48,475 nt of DNA, taken from Paraflavisolibacter caeni (lineage in GTDB: Bacteria; Bacteroidota; Bacteroidia; Chitinophagales; Chitinophagaceae). The number at the start of each line of letters is the position of its first letter. Positions within the stretch are counted from its first letter, which is position 1. This document shows, one piece after another, positions 16,133 through 24,702 of this stretch. A model generated the notes under the pieces. The model saw nothing but the letters and a program-made list of their open reading frames with translations. It searched no databases and had not been told where the DNA came from. The stretch is from contig NZ_JAOTIF010000006.1 of the NCBI RefSeq assembly GCF_025628885.1, forward strand, positions 1 to 48,475, given 5' to 3'. The position numbers and the translations under genes are program-made.

Positions 16133-17326
16133 ATGAAAAAGTTTGTATTCACTCTTGGCGTATTTGCGGTGGTTTCATCTATAGGCTGCCGCCAGGAATC
16201 ATTTACTCAGCCTACCAAGCAATGTAATGGTATGGTAGCCGTAAATTCTCTTCATCCAATGAAAGATAGCCTGCAGGCTATCATCTCCAGGTATATTGCC
16301 AGAGGATTGCCCGGAGTGCAGGTGGCCGTTAAAAACGGAAATGGTTGGTATTTAACAAGCGGAGGTTATGCACGTACAGAATCAAAAGATACTATGCAGC
16401 CTTGTAGGGTAAGCTGGATTTTTAGCATTACAAAGACTTACACAGCATCTTTGGTGATGAAGCTGAAAGAGAAGGGAAAGATTAATTTGGACGCATCTAT
16501 TAAAACTTATTTGCCTGAAGCAATAAGCTCCGATATTACAGGAAGTGATAAAATTACTGTTCGTAACCTGTTGAATCATGCATCAGGCCTGGTTGATTTT
16601 GCAGAGTTGCCCGAGTTTCTTACGTGGCAGTTCAGTGATCCATTGAATCAGCCTACTATGCAGCAGATCATTGCAATGCTAAAAGGCAAGGAACTGCTTT
16701 CTGAGCCAGGGGTAGATTATAAATACAGCAATACCAATTATTTGTTATTGACGTTGATACTGCAACAGGTTTCCGGCAATTCATATGAGCAATTATTAAA
16801 GACAGAGATCACCCAGCCATTGCGTTTACAACAAACCTTTTTTCATTTATCAGAAAAGCAAATCAATAATCTTGACTTTCCTGATTATTATTTTGACCGC
16901 GATGCCAGTGAACAACTGGAAAATATTACTCCCTGGAATAATGCTTTGGGTAATGCATGTGAAGGCTGGGGTGGGATTGCTGCAGCGCCTTCTGATGTCA
17001 TAACCTTTTATGAGGCCCTGATGAATGGGAAAGTAGTAAATAATGCTTCTTTACAGGAAATGAAAACCTGGTTTCGAGGCCGTAGTTCGGAAGGCCCTGA
17101 ATATGGCTTTGGGTTAGAGTATTACCAATATGCTGACGGGGGCTTACCGCAAATGGGCCATGAAGGTGACGGTATTGGGAATTCGACCATAGCATTGTAT
17201 GTTCCTGGCAATAATACTTATGTATACATCAATGTGACAGCTGGTAGAAAGATTTTTGGACCTTACTTGTTTAAGATTACGGACTTTAAAAATGAGATTT
17301 GCAGATATGTAGCCAAATGGAAGTAA
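16133..17326 (+). CDS. serine hydrolase lipoprotein (class C beta-lactamase fold)
   Basis: 397 residues. The signal ends in a lipobox (SSIGC, Cys 19), so it is a predicted lipoprotein. The catalytic set of the beta-lactamase/DD-peptidase family is complete: SITK at 98-101, YSN at 198-200, and a C-terminal HEGDGIG corresponding to the HxG/KTG strand. Proteins of this type are D-Ala-D-Ala carboxypeptidases, D-aminopeptidases or esterases in the periplasm; substrate cannot be predicted. It precedes the LytS/LytTR pair on the same strand with about 130 bases between. Upstream bases include two copies of TTCTCCGTTTCA 21 bases apart (16020, 16041). Confidence 0.9.
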   Translation: MKKFVFTLGVFAVVSSIGCRQESFTQPTKQCNGMVAVNSLHPMKDSLQAIISRYIARGLPGVQVAVKNGNGWYLTSGGYARTESKDTMQPCRVSWIFSITKTYTASLVMKLKEKGKINLDASIKTYLPEAISSDITGSDKITVRNLLNHASGLVDFAELPEFLTWQFSDPLNQPTMQQIIAMLKGKELLSEPGVDYKYSNTNYLLLTLILQQVSGNSYEQLLKTEITQPLRLQQTFFHLSEKQINNLDFPDYYFDRDASEQLENITPWNNALGNACEGWGGIAAAPSDVITFYEALMNGKVVNNASLQEMKTWFRGRSSEGPEYGFGLEYYQYADGGLPQMGHEGDGIGNSTIALYVPGNNTYVYINVTAGRKIFGPYLFKITDFKNEICRYVAKWK

Positions 17327-17457
17327 CACGGTTCGGGTGTCAGTTTGTACGCTCCATAGGAAAGGATATACAGTTCATGTAAAAAAACGTATAAATAAGC
17401 GCAGGGTTGGTTAATTTCAATCAGCCCTGTTTTATAAATACGCAACCCCACGGACAA

Positions 17458-18519
17458 ATGCACACTGCAAAAATCAAGATAAACGACTTATGGTTTCGAT
17501 TTTTAGGAATACCATTTATTGCATTCATGTCTCATGTCATCTTTTTCAATGAACAGCATGGGCATGAAGAGCGCTTTTCATTTTGGGAAGTTTACCTGAT
17601 AGCAGTTGCCGAAGCCCTGCTGCTATGGGAGGCCAACCGCCTGGTCATCATTTGGTTTCGCAATAAATTCCCAGAATTAAGGCAGTCGGGAAAACGGATA
17701 TCTGGTCTATTGGCCGGATGTATTCTTGTTACAATTATTGTGCGTTATCTGAATATCTGGGTGTACGACCAAACCTTGTTCTGGGGCTATTTATTTCCGC
17801 CTGAAGGTTACTTATACAACATTTTTGTCGGGCTTCTTTACGTGGTAATTGTTGCAGCTATTTATGAAGGCATTTACTATTTTCAGAAATGGAAGCAATT
17901 GGTGTCTGAAACTGAAGCTCTGAAACGGGAAAATCTTCAAACACAACTAGAATCCCTGAAAGCTCAAATCAATCCACATTTTTTATTCAATAGCCTGAGT
18001 TCACTTGCTTCTCTAATTATAGAGGATCAGCAAAAGGCTGTGACATTTGTAAATGAACTGTCTTTTGTATATCGCTACTTATTGCAAACAAATGATAGAA
18101 ACCTGACCACTTTGTCAAAAGAACTGGAATTTCTAAATCACTACTTTCATTTATTGAAGACGCGTTTTGGAAACAGTATAGAATTGACAATTAATGTTGA
18201 TCTGAAATACGTTTCCTGCATGCTGCCTCCGTTAACATTACAGCTTTTGGTGGAAAATGCAGTTAAACATAATAGCATTCTCCCTGACCGGCCTTTGAAT
18301 ATTCATATTTATAATGATCAGGCAGAAAACCTGGTTGTTGTAAATAATCTTCAAAAGAAAAGTTCAATGGTAAGTTCTGATAAACTAGGCTTGCAGAATA
18401 TTGTAAGCAAATACAAGCTGCTTCATGTAAAGAATGTGGTAATACTGCAAACCGAGGATGCATTCCAGGTAGTCATTCCCCTAATTAAAAACCAATTGTA
18501 TGAAAGTGTTGATCGTTGA
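17458..18519 (+). CDS. LytS-type sensor histidine kinase
   Basis: 353 residues from the ATG at 17458 (MHTAKIKIND); an in-frame TTG at 17407 would add 17 unlikely residues. Four hydrophobic helices (about 13-30, 43-66, 83-101 and 119-142) form the membrane sensor. They are followed by a coiled linker, the His_kinase (PF06580) box LKAQINPHFLFNSLSSLASLI with the phosphorylated His 174, and an HATPase domain with QLLVENAVKHN. These kinases partner LytTR regulators; the signal is unknown. The last 20 bases overlap the response regulator, so the two are co-translated. Confidence 0.93.
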   Translation: MHTAKIKINDLWFRFLGIPFIAFMSHVIFFNEQHGHEERFSFWEVYLIAVAEALLLWEANRLVIIWFRNKFPELRQSGKRISGLLAGCILVTIIVRYLNIWVYDQTLFWGYLFPPEGYLYNIFVGLLYVVIVAAIYEGIYYFQKWKQLVSETEALKRENLQTQLESLKAQINPHFLFNSLSSLASLIIEDQQKAVTFVNELSFVYRYLLQTNDRNLTTLSKELEFLNHYFHLLKTRFGNSIELTINVDLKYVSCMLPPLTLQLLVENAVKHNSILPDRPLNIHIYNDQAENLVVVNNLQKKSSMVSSDKLGLQNIVSKYKLLHVKNVVILQTEDAFQVVIPLIKNQLYESVDR

Positions 18520-19264
18520 AGATGAAATTTTATTGGCTAAACAATTAAAAAGCTTATTACAGGAACTGGAACCGGAACTTGAAATCGATGGACAAACCAA
18601 CAGCATTGATACAACCGTACAATGGTTGCAGCAGAACGAGGAGCCGGATCTAATCTTTATGGACATTGAGCTGGCGGATGGCCAGTGTTTTGATATTTTT
18701 AGCCAGGTGATCGTTAAATGCCCTGTCATTTTTACAACTGCTTACGACGAATACGCTCTCCGTGCCTTCAAGGTGAATAGTATAGATTACCTTCTAAAGC
18801 CTATCAACAGCCAGGAACTAAAGAAAGCTTTGCTTAAATGGCGGGATCTTTATATTGAAAGGAAACAACCTATTGTTTCTTTGGAAGCGTTGGTGAAACA
18901 ATTGAAGGGTTCTGTTGGTTCTAACTACCGGGAAAGATTTTTAGTAAAACAAGGTCAAAAGCTGGTATCCATTAATACGACCGAGGTTGCTTATTTCTTT
19001 TCACGCCATGCCCTAAGCTTTTTGGTAACAAGGTCAAACCAAAAGTTTGTGATTGATTATACTTTGGATGAGGTGGAGCAAGTGATATCACCGAATCAAT
19101 TTTTTCGTGCTAACCGGCAATTTATACTGGCGCATGATATGATTACTTCTGTACATAACTGGTTCAATGGAAAATTAAAGTTGGAGATCAGGCTTCCTCT
19201 TGAAGAAGATATTATTGTGAGCAGGGAAAAAGCTTCGATTTTTAAAGAATGGATGGGGGCGTGA
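18500..19264 (+). CDS. LytTR family response regulator
   Basis: 254 residues. Receiver domain (about 1-115) with phospho-acceptor Asp 55 (LIFMDIELADG), acidic pocket EDE at 7-9, the switch threonine in FTTAYDEYALRAF and lysine in LLKPIN. C-terminal LytTR DNA-binding domain (about 140-250) with FLVKQGQKLVSINTTEVAYFF and FFRANRQFIL. Overlaps the LytS kinase gene by 20 bases, forming a two-component system. Target genes are unknown; the adjacent serine hydrolase is a positional candidate. Confidence 0.94.
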   Translation: MKVLIVEDEILLAKQLKSLLQELEPELEIDGQTNSIDTTVQWLQQNEEPDLIFMDIELADGQCFDIFSQVIVKCPVIFTTAYDEYALRAFKVNSIDYLLKPINSQELKKALLKWRDLYIERKQPIVSLEALVKQLKGSVGSNYRERFLVKQGQKLVSINTTEVAYFFSRHALSFLVTRSNQKFVIDYTLDEVEQVISPNQFFRANRQFILAHDMITSVHNWFNGKLKLEIRLPLEEDIIVSREKASIFKEWMGA

Positions 19265-19329
19265 ACTGTGGGTTATCCTTTTTTTTAAATAATTTACTTT
19301 TTAAGCGCAGACTTTAAACTTGTTTCCCC

Positions 19330-19337
19330 TAATTTTG
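19330..19337 (+). promoter_or_regulatory. -7 box for SRP RNA gene
   Basis: TAATTTTG matches TAnnTTTG and ends 6 bases before the 5' end predicted for the SRP RNA at 19344. No good -33 TTTG lies 19-21 bases upstream. Confidence 0.65.
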
Positions 19338-19343
19338 CACCCC

Positions 19344-19437
19344 GGCAGGTCTTACACGGCCAGCTCCTGCTAAATCCCCCAGGATCGGAAGGTAGCAAGG
19401 GTAAGCGGTTGTAGCGGTGCGATGTAAGTAGCCTGCC
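19344..19437 (+). ncRNA. ffs: SRP RNA, small bacterial type (4.5S)
   Basis: The signal recognition particle RNA binds Ffh and targets ribosomes making membrane proteins. The conserved apical domain is present, with AGGATCGGAAGGTAGCAAG around the GGAA tetraloop (19381-19399), flanked by the symmetric-loop sequence CAGCTCCTG. The terminal helix is closed by GGCAGG (19344-19349) pairing with CCTGCC (19432-19437), followed directly by a T8-type terminator tail (19438-19445). Length of about 94 bases fits the small form. The gene sits alone between the LytTR regulator and transaldolase. Confidence 0.95.
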
Positions 19438-19549
19438 TTTTTTTATTTCCCCTATTTTCAGGTTAATAATCTTCTCTCTTCAATTTATTTCCGGGTTTCT
19501 TATTGCATTTTCTTTTTAACTTTCATATCTCATTTTTTAACTGATTTCG

Positions 19550-19569
19550 TTTTGAGCTCTTGCTCAAAA
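19550..19569 (+). other. hairpin in transaldolase 5' leader
   Basis: TTTTGAGC (19550-19557) pairs with GCTCAAAA (19562-19569) around TCTT. It lies 39 bases before the ATG at 19608 and within the N-terminal extension that a TTG start at 19560 would require, which favours the ATG. Confidence 0.5.
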
Positions 19570-19607
19570 GCATTCTTAACCTAAAAAAATCCTTCGAGGA
19601 CTTAAGT

Positions 19608-20282
19608 ATGAAATTCTTCATTGATACAGCCAATCTTGCTCAAATTAAAGAAGCCAATGACTTAGGAATTCTGGATGGTGTAACTACAAATCCTTCGCTT
19701 ATGGCTAAGGAAGGCATCACTGGGGAAGATGCCATAATTGAGCATTACAAGACAATCTGTGAAATGGTCGATGGTGACATCAGCGCCGAAGTTTTATCAA
19801 CCGACTTTGATGAAATTGTTGAGGAAGGCAAAAAGCTGGCAGATATTCACCCAAACATTGTCGTGAAAGTACCCATGATCAAGGATGGGGTGAAAGCAAT
19901 TAAATGGTTTACCGACAATGGTATCCGTACCAATTGTACGCTGGTATTTTCAGCCGGACAGGCCATATTAGCTGCTAAAGCCGGGGCAGCCTATGTATCT
20001 CCTTTCATTGGTCGCATTGACGACAGTGGCTGGGATGGTATGCTGTTGATTGAACAGCTTTCCCAGATTTTCTCTATACAGGGATTTAAAACGGAGATAC
20101 TGGCCGCTTCAATCCGCAACCCCAATCACATTGTGCGAGCTGCTGAAGCCGGAGCCCATGTGTGTACCTGTCCACTAGATTCTATTTTAGGATTATTAAA
20201 GCATCCTTTAACTGATATTGGTTTGGCCAAGTTCCTGGAAGATGCCAAAAAAATGAACCAGGTAGTGGAGGATATTTCTTAA
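19608..20282 (+). CDS. transaldolase (FSA/TalC-type)
   Basis: 224 residues, the length of the short transaldolase/fructose-6-phosphate aldolase subfamily. It transfers dihydroxyacetone units in the pentose phosphate pathway. Landmarks are [31 protein letters not shown] at the N-terminus (residues 1-31; key FIDTA and TTNPS), the Schiff-base lysine in VVKVPM (about residue 86), and the phosphate loop SPFIGRIDD. Transaldolase and fructose-6-phosphate aldolase activities are not separable by eye. The ATG at 19608 is preferred over an upstream TTG at 19560. A perfect 40-base palindrome terminates the gene. Confidence 0.94.
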   Translation: MKFFIDTANLAQIKEANDLGILDGVTTNPSLMAKEGITGEDAIIEHYKTICEMVDGDISAEVLSTDFDEIVEEGKKLADIHPNIVVKVPMIKDGVKAIKWFTDNGIRTNCTLVFSAGQAILAAKAGAAYVSPFIGRIDDSGWDGMLLIEQLSQIFSIQGFKTEILAASIRNPNHIVRAAEAGAHVCTCPLDSILGLLKHPLTDIGLAKFLEDAKKMNQVVEDIS

Positions 20283-20289
20283 ATGACGA

Positions 20290-20329
20290 ATGGTTTAAAT
20301 GACGAAATATATTTCGTCATTTAAACCAT
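20290..20329. terminator. perfect 40-base palindromic bidirectional terminator
   Basis: Bases 20290-20329 are completely self-complementary with no loop bases (centre between 20309 and 20310; core GACGAAATATATTTCGTC). It spans the stop of the minus-strand gene at 20321-20323 and follows transaldolase by 8 bases. The arms contain the recurring motif AATGACGAA. Confidence 0.8.
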
Positions 20330-20731
20330 GTTTTTCTTTGCCTTTCTTGGCTTTCTAATCTCATCCAGAACTTCCTGACTTGTTTTCAGGGGCTCATTGA
20401 AGGGCCTTTTTCTGATATATATAATAACTTCTTTCCAAATTGCTGGGTTACTTCTTAGTGCTGCCTTTACAATAATGCTATCACACTTATAGGAGCTGTC
20501 AATAAACAGGTCGTTTCCCTTAAAATAGCCTGCATTAGCAGAAAAAATAATGGAACTGGAATCCAGTGGCTGCCAACGACCATCATCATACCTGCCGTCA
20601 ACACTAATGTAATTGTAAAAACCCTTTTTCAGGCTATCGGTATAAAGATTAAAAGCAATGCTTTCAATTTTTTGGGCAAGTGAAAGCTGGTAAACCGCTG
20701 TAAAAATCAATAATAAATAAATCTTTCTCAC
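20321..20731 (-). CDS. conserved secreted protein of unknown function
   Basis: From the GTG at 20731 the product is 136 residues with a clean signal peptide (VRKIYLLLIFTAVYQLSLAQ). An in-frame TTG at 20833 would add 34 residues ahead of the signal and is less likely. The mature part has alternating beta strands (IESIAFNLYTDSLKKG, NYISVDGRYDDGRW, SSIIFSANAGYFKGNDLFID) and a basic C-terminus (RKPRKAKKN). I recognise this as a Bacteroidota conserved secreted family without an assigned function. It is divergent from the sigma factor gene with 158 bases between. Confidence 0.7.
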   Translation of the reverse strand: MRKIYLLLIFTAVYQLSLAQKIESIAFNLYTDSLKKGFYNYISVDGRYDDGRWQPLDSSSIIFSANAGYFKGNDLFIDSSYKCDSIIVKAALRSNPAIWKEVIIYIRKRPFNEPLKTSQEVLDEIRKPRKAKKNMV

Positions 20732-20889
20732 TGGCTTACTTTTTACAAAGTTCTGTTTAAAGTCGTTAAAAAATTGTTTACTATAGTAACTGACTTTTTT
20801 GTAAATTATTAAGAGATTTTCAAATTGTGGCAACCCAAATCAAAAAATATCGTATTCTTTTACAGAAACCATAACCCACTATCAAAAAT

Positions 20890-21465
20890 TTGGAAGATTT
20901 ACATGCCATAATAAAGGGATGTACCGGGAATGATCATAAGCATCAAAAGATGCTCTATGAGCGATTCTATGGGTATGCACTTAAAATTGTATTCCGATAT
21001 ATTTACCACTATGATAAGGCTGTGGATGTTGTCAATGATGGTTTTGTAAAGCTGTTTCATAACTTTCACAAGTTTGAAAGCAGAGATGGTGCACAGACTG
21101 AAAAGCTGCTTATGGGGTGGCTCAAAAGGATCATGGTCAATACTGCAATTGACGAATTACGGAGACGACATATGCTACCGGAAATTGGTGACCTGCCAGA
21201 TCATATATGGCAAATTGCTGATAATAATTTGGCTGCAGATCAAAAAGTATTGTACAAAGAATTGATTGAACATGTAAAAAAACTACCTCCATCTTACAGG
21301 GCGGTATTCAATATGTATGTGATTGATGGTTTTTCGCACCAGGAAATTGCAAATGCGCTGGGGATTTCAGTTGGAGCCTGTAAATCCAACCTTTCCAAAG
21401 CAAGGGCCCATTTGAAACAGTATTTAAAAAAAGATGAGGAGTCAACTGAGATATGCAATCTGTAA
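20890..21465 (+). CDS. ECF-type RNA polymerase sigma factor
   Basis: 191 residues with sigma-70 region 2 (about 20-90: YERFYGYALKIVFRYI and DKAVDVVNDGFVKLFHNF) and region 4 (about 125-185: LPPSYRAVFNMYVIDGFSHQEIANALGISVGACKSNLSKAR). Region 3 is absent, as in ECF factors. The start is a TTG at 20890 (MEDLHAIIKG), consistent with the usual family N-terminus. The 3' end overlaps the next gene by 13 bases; in this phylum the partner normally regulates the sigma factor. Confidence 0.93.
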   Translation: MEDLHAIIKGCTGNDHKHQKMLYERFYGYALKIVFRYIYHYDKAVDVVNDGFVKLFHNFHKFESRDGAQTEKLLMGWLKRIMVNTAIDELRRRHMLPEIGDLPDHIWQIADNNLAADQKVLYKELIEHVKKLPPSYRAVFNMYVIDGFSHQEIANALGISVGACKSNLSKARAHLKQYLKKDEESTEICNL

Positions 21466-22664
21466 ATAACGATATGGATGATTTGTTCCGCCAGGCTGCT
21501 GAAAACTACCCGCTTAATACCGATGGCTCTGATTGGGACAAAGTATTGGAAGGGCTAGAGCCTGGCAGGAGAAAAGCTGCGCCAGAAAGAGTGAGAGAAC
21601 TCGAAAGATATTTCTGGATGGCAGCCATCTTTCTGGTCGTTATTTGCACCACTTTTATACAGAAAAATGAACCTATTCACCAACCTGATAGTTCATTCAC
21701 GAATACAGATGCCAATACGAAGGTTGAAATGAGCAGCTCAAAAAAGGAACTAACCTCTGGGCAGGTTCCCCAAAAAAGTATTGTATTAAATCATGCAGAA
21801 AAGAACCTGGTGCATAATAAGAAACCCGATCAAGCTTTTATCCGAACCAAAAAAGCAAAGAGCCCGTTTTTAATACCGTCCAAAGAAAACGCGCAAGAGC
21901 AGCAAACAAAAGCTTATGTTCAGGATCCCAATAAGCATCCTGTTTTAGTAAACAGCGAAAGTATAACAAAGAACCTGGAGCAAATTACACCTTTAGATTC
22001 TATCCGGTTGCTGTCAAAGGATAAAATCACTGTTGAAACGGGTGACCTATCAAATAGTGAAAAGGAAAGGTTTGCGCAAAAAATATATACTGCTTTTATT
22101 GCTGGTCCTGATGTAACCACTGTAAAATCACAAAAGGTGAACAGCCCAGGCTATAGTGTTGGTCTGCTTGTTGGTTACCAGTTCAGTAAAAGTTTTTCAT
22201 TAGAAACGGGAGTTTTATGGGGACATAAAGATTATTACTCAGAAGGTAAACATTTTAATAAAAGCGGCCTTGGTCTCCCTCAGCATGCAAAGATTCTGGA
22301 TGTTAATGGCTATTGCGATATGTTTGAAATTCCGTTTAATGTGAAATTCAACTGGGTTAAAAAGAGCAATTACAACTTATTTGCAACGGCCGGCGCTTCA
22401 TCCTACTTAATGAAAAAAGAAAAGTACGATTACTCATATGATTATTACGGAACACAATATAAATATTACAAGAAGTACAACAATGCATCCCGTGATTGGA
22501 CATCTATACTCAACCTTAGTATCGGGTTCGAGAAAAAGATAGGCAATGCAGGTAGCTTTCGTTTAGAACCATATATGAAACTTCCGCTCAGAGGTGTGGG
22601 CATTGGTGATTTGCCAATGAGTAGCAATGGTGTTTTTATTGGATTTAGCCGCACTCTTCGTTAA
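21453..22664 (+). CDS. inner-membrane helix plus outer-membrane beta-barrel-like domain protein
   Basis: 403 residues with a two-part layout. The N-terminus (MDDLFRQAAENYPLNTDGSDWDKVLEGL) looks like the cytoplasmic part of anti-sigma-like proteins, followed by one transmembrane helix (about 53-70). A long polar linker (about 71-195) leads to a C-terminal porin-like domain (about 200-403: GLLVGYQFSKSFSLETGVLWG, NLFATAGASSYLMKK, GSFRLEPYMKLPLRG) with an aromatic/Arg ending as in outer-membrane barrels. It overlaps the ECF sigma gene by 13 bases, so a sigma-regulating role is likely. One polypeptide with both an inner-membrane helix and a barrel-like end would have to span the periplasm. Confidence 0.85.
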   Translation: MQSVNNDMDDLFRQAAENYPLNTDGSDWDKVLEGLEPGRRKAAPERVRELERYFWMAAIFLVVICTTFIQKNEPIHQPDSSFTNTDANTKVEMSSSKKELTSGQVPQKSIVLNHAEKNLVHNKKPDQAFIRTKKAKSPFLIPSKENAQEQQTKAYVQDPNKHPVLVNSESITKNLEQITPLDSIRLLSKDKITVETGDLSNSEKERFAQKIYTAFIAGPDVTTVKSQKVNSPGYSVGLLVGYQFSKSFSLETGVLWGHKDYYSEGKHFNKSGLGLPQHAKILDVNGYCDMFEIPFNVKFNWVKKSNYNLFATAGASSYLMKKEKYDYSYDYYGTQYKYYKKYNNASRDWTSILNLSIGFEKKIGNAGSFRLEPYMKLPLRGVGIGDLPMSSNGVFIGFSRTLR

Positions 22665-22742
22665 TCAATAATTTGAGCATTAGCATTACATCAATAGGGC
22701 AATCTTATTTGATCAGGAATTTTTATTTATAAATATCAAGAC

Positions 22743-23144
22743 ATGAATCGAAAATCAACATTGTTCTCCTTATTGACATTTGCTACCATTTTGATCACCA
22801 GTTGTTCAAAAGACAATGAACAAGATGAAGCGCAAAATCAAAATCCTTCAGGTGGTGGAAATGGGGGGAGCACATGCGATACCGTAAATATTAAATATGC
22901 AACCGGAGTGGTGCCAATACTACAGGCTAACTGTTATGTTTGTCATGGCAATGGATCTGCTGAAGGAAGCGTAACATTAGACAACTACAATGCATTAAAG
23001 ACAAAGGCTAATAATGGAACTCTGCTTGGTGTGATTACACATGCAGCAGGGTATCCGCAAATGCCTAAGAATGGAGCAAAGCTGTCCGACTGCAATATCA
23101 ATAAGATCCGATCATGGATCAATAACGGGGCACAAAACAATTGA
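22743..23144 (+). CDS. monohaem c-type cytochrome lipoprotein
   Basis: 133 residues. The signal peptide ends in a lipobox (LITSC, Cys 21); a Gly/Asn/Gln-rich linker (about 25-44) follows. One haem-binding CYVCH motif (Cys 64, Cys 67, His 68) and a possible distal Met in QMPKNG mark a small c-type cytochrome domain. Probably anchored in the periplasm or outer membrane as an electron carrier. It is the first of a co-directional group with YceI (62-base gap) and DUF5777. Confidence 0.88.
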   Translation: MNRKSTLFSLLTFATILITSCSKDNEQDEAQNQNPSGGGNGGSTCDTVNIKYATGVVPILQANCYVCHGNGSAEGSVTLDNYNALKTKANNGTLLGVITHAAGYPQMPKNGAKLSDCNINKIRSWINNGAQNN

Positions 23145-23206
23145 GTCGGTTTACTGGTTATATATGAACGTTACCTAAGAAATAGCAACCTTTAATCAAT
23201 GACCAA

Positions 23207-23746
23207 ATGAAAAATCTTGCACTATTATTATTGTTATTCCTATACAATGAATCGGGAGCTCAGACTTTCCTCACCAGGAATGGTTTCATAGGCTTCTACT
23301 CCAAAACACCTTTAGAAGATATACGGGCAGAAAACAAGCAGACCTATGGGATGATCGATGCAACCAAAAAGAATATTGCATTTACGCTACTGGTTAAGGG
23401 ATTTACATTTCAAAAACAATTGATGCAGACACATTTTAATGAAAATTATGCTGAAAGTGACCGTTATCCAAAGGCAAACTTTGTGGGTACCTACAGTGGT
23501 GATGTGGATGTTAGTAAGAATGGAATTTATCCTGTGGTAGTAAAGGGACAGTTAACGTTCCATGGTGTAACTAAGGATCTTGAAGTTCCTGCCAGTATTG
23601 AAGTACAGGATGAAGCTTTAATAGGTAAATCAGAATTTAAGCTCATACCTGCTGATTTCGATATAGAAATCCCTTCAATTGTACGGGAAAAAATTGCACA
23701 GCAAATGGATGTTCGTGTGAATGTCAAATGCAACAAAATAAAATGA
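23207..23746 (+). CDS. YceI family protein (secreted lipid-binding lipocalin-like)
   Basis: 179 residues with a signal peptide (about 1-18, ending SGAQ) and the YceI beta-barrel fold. Landmarks are NGFIGFYSKTPLEDIRAENKQ, AESDRYPKANFVGTY and the conserved GQLTFHGVTKDLEVP. YceI proteins bind isoprenoid or polyprenyl lipids in the periplasm. Its stop codon overlaps the ATG of the DUF5777 gene (ATGA), so the two are co-translated. A second, leaderless YceI lies at 47525-48055. Confidence 0.9.
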   Translation: MKNLALLLLLFLYNESGAQTFLTRNGFIGFYSKTPLEDIRAENKQTYGMIDATKKNIAFTLLVKGFTFQKQLMQTHFNENYAESDRYPKANFVGTYSGDVDVSKNGIYPVVVKGQLTFHGVTKDLEVPASIEVQDEALIGKSEFKLIPADFDIEIPSIVREKIAQQMDVRVNVKCNKIK

Positions 23747-24633
23747 TCAACATGACGAAAAATATTATTACCTGTCTTATCCTATTAATTAATAGCGTTG
23801 CATTTTCCCAGGATACAACCTTGTTGAAACAGTTGGAAGATTCCATGCCACAGCAATTGCATCAGGATGTTTCCGCGGGTACTTTTAAGGCGACTCAAAT
23901 AATTAATACACCAACAGTGGAATCACCTGGAAAGAACGGCTTGCAGTTTTTGATCATGCACCGTTTTGGACGGATCAATGAGGGTGCTTATGCTCTCTGG
24001 GGCCTGGATAATGCCACCATCAGATTTGGGCTTGATTATGGCATATCAAATCGATTTTCAATTGGTGTAGGAAGAAGTTCTCTGGATAAGACCTATGATG
24101 GTTCTTTCAAGTGGAAGATGCTGCAACAAACCAAAGGAAGAATGCCTTTAACAGCTAGTCTATATGGATTGATGACGTATACAACATTGAAGTATGATGA
24201 TAAACCTTACTTGACTTCAAAACACCGTATTGCATACGTGACTCAATTGCTTATGGCCCGTAAATTCAGTTCGCGGCTTTCATTTCAATTGAGTCCTTCC
24301 TGGATACACTTCAACCTTGTGCCTACACCAGAGGATCAGAATGATCTATTTGCATTGGGTATTGGCGGCAGGATGAAGATTACAAAACGCACCAGTTTCA
24401 ATGCTGAATACAATTATCTGCCCACAGGCCAGATCAGTAGTACAATAGTTCACCATTCCGTATCATTTGGTTTTGATATCGAAACAGGTGGGCATGTATT
24501 CCAGTTGGTCTTTACAAATTCAGAAGGAATGATCGGGCCCTATTATTTAGCGAAGACGTCTGGTTCCTGGGGTGATGGTGATATCTTTTTTGGTTTCAAC
24601 ATTTCCCGTGCTTTTAGTTTTAAAAAAAGATAG
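23743..24633 (+). CDS. DUF5777 family outer-membrane beta-barrel protein
   Basis: About 296 residues from the ATG at 23743, which overlaps the YceI stop as ATGA; ATG 23752 is equally possible. The signal peptide ends FSQ. Regular amphipathic strands follow: GLQFLIMHRFGRIN, ATIRFGLDYGISNRFSIGVGRSS, SVSFGFDIETGGHVFQLVF, GDIFFGFNISRAFSFKKR, typical of DUF5777, a predicted outer-membrane barrel family. In this phylum DUF5777 often travels with YceI and small cytochromes, suggesting a joint envelope redox or lipid function that is not characterised. A terminator follows at once. Confidence 0.85.
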   Translation: MINMTKNIITCLILLINSVAFSQDTTLLKQLEDSMPQQLHQDVSAGTFKATQIINTPTVESPGKNGLQFLIMHRFGRINEGAYALWGLDNATIRFGLDYGISNRFSIGVGRSSLDKTYDGSFKWKMLQQTKGRMPLTASLYGLMTYTTLKYDDKPYLTSKHRIAYVTQLLMARKFSSRLSFQLSPSWIHFNLVPTPEDQNDLFALGIGGRMKITKRTSFNAEYNYLPTGQISSTIVHHSVSFGFDIETGGHVFQLVFTNSEGMIGPYYLAKTSGSWGDGDIFFGFNISRAFSFKKR

Positions 24634-24655
24634 TGGGAATAAATGCCGGGAAATT

Positions 24656-24687
24656 AAGATCAGGCTTTCTAGCCTGATCTTTTTTTT
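24656..24687 (+). terminator. rho-independent terminator
   Basis: AAGATCAGGCT (24656-24666) and AGCCTGATCTT (24671-24681) form a perfect 11-bp stem with a TTCT loop and a run of eight or more T. It closes the cytochrome-YceI-DUF5777 group. Confidence 0.93.
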
Positions 24688-24702
24688 CATTTAAACTCCC
24701 TA

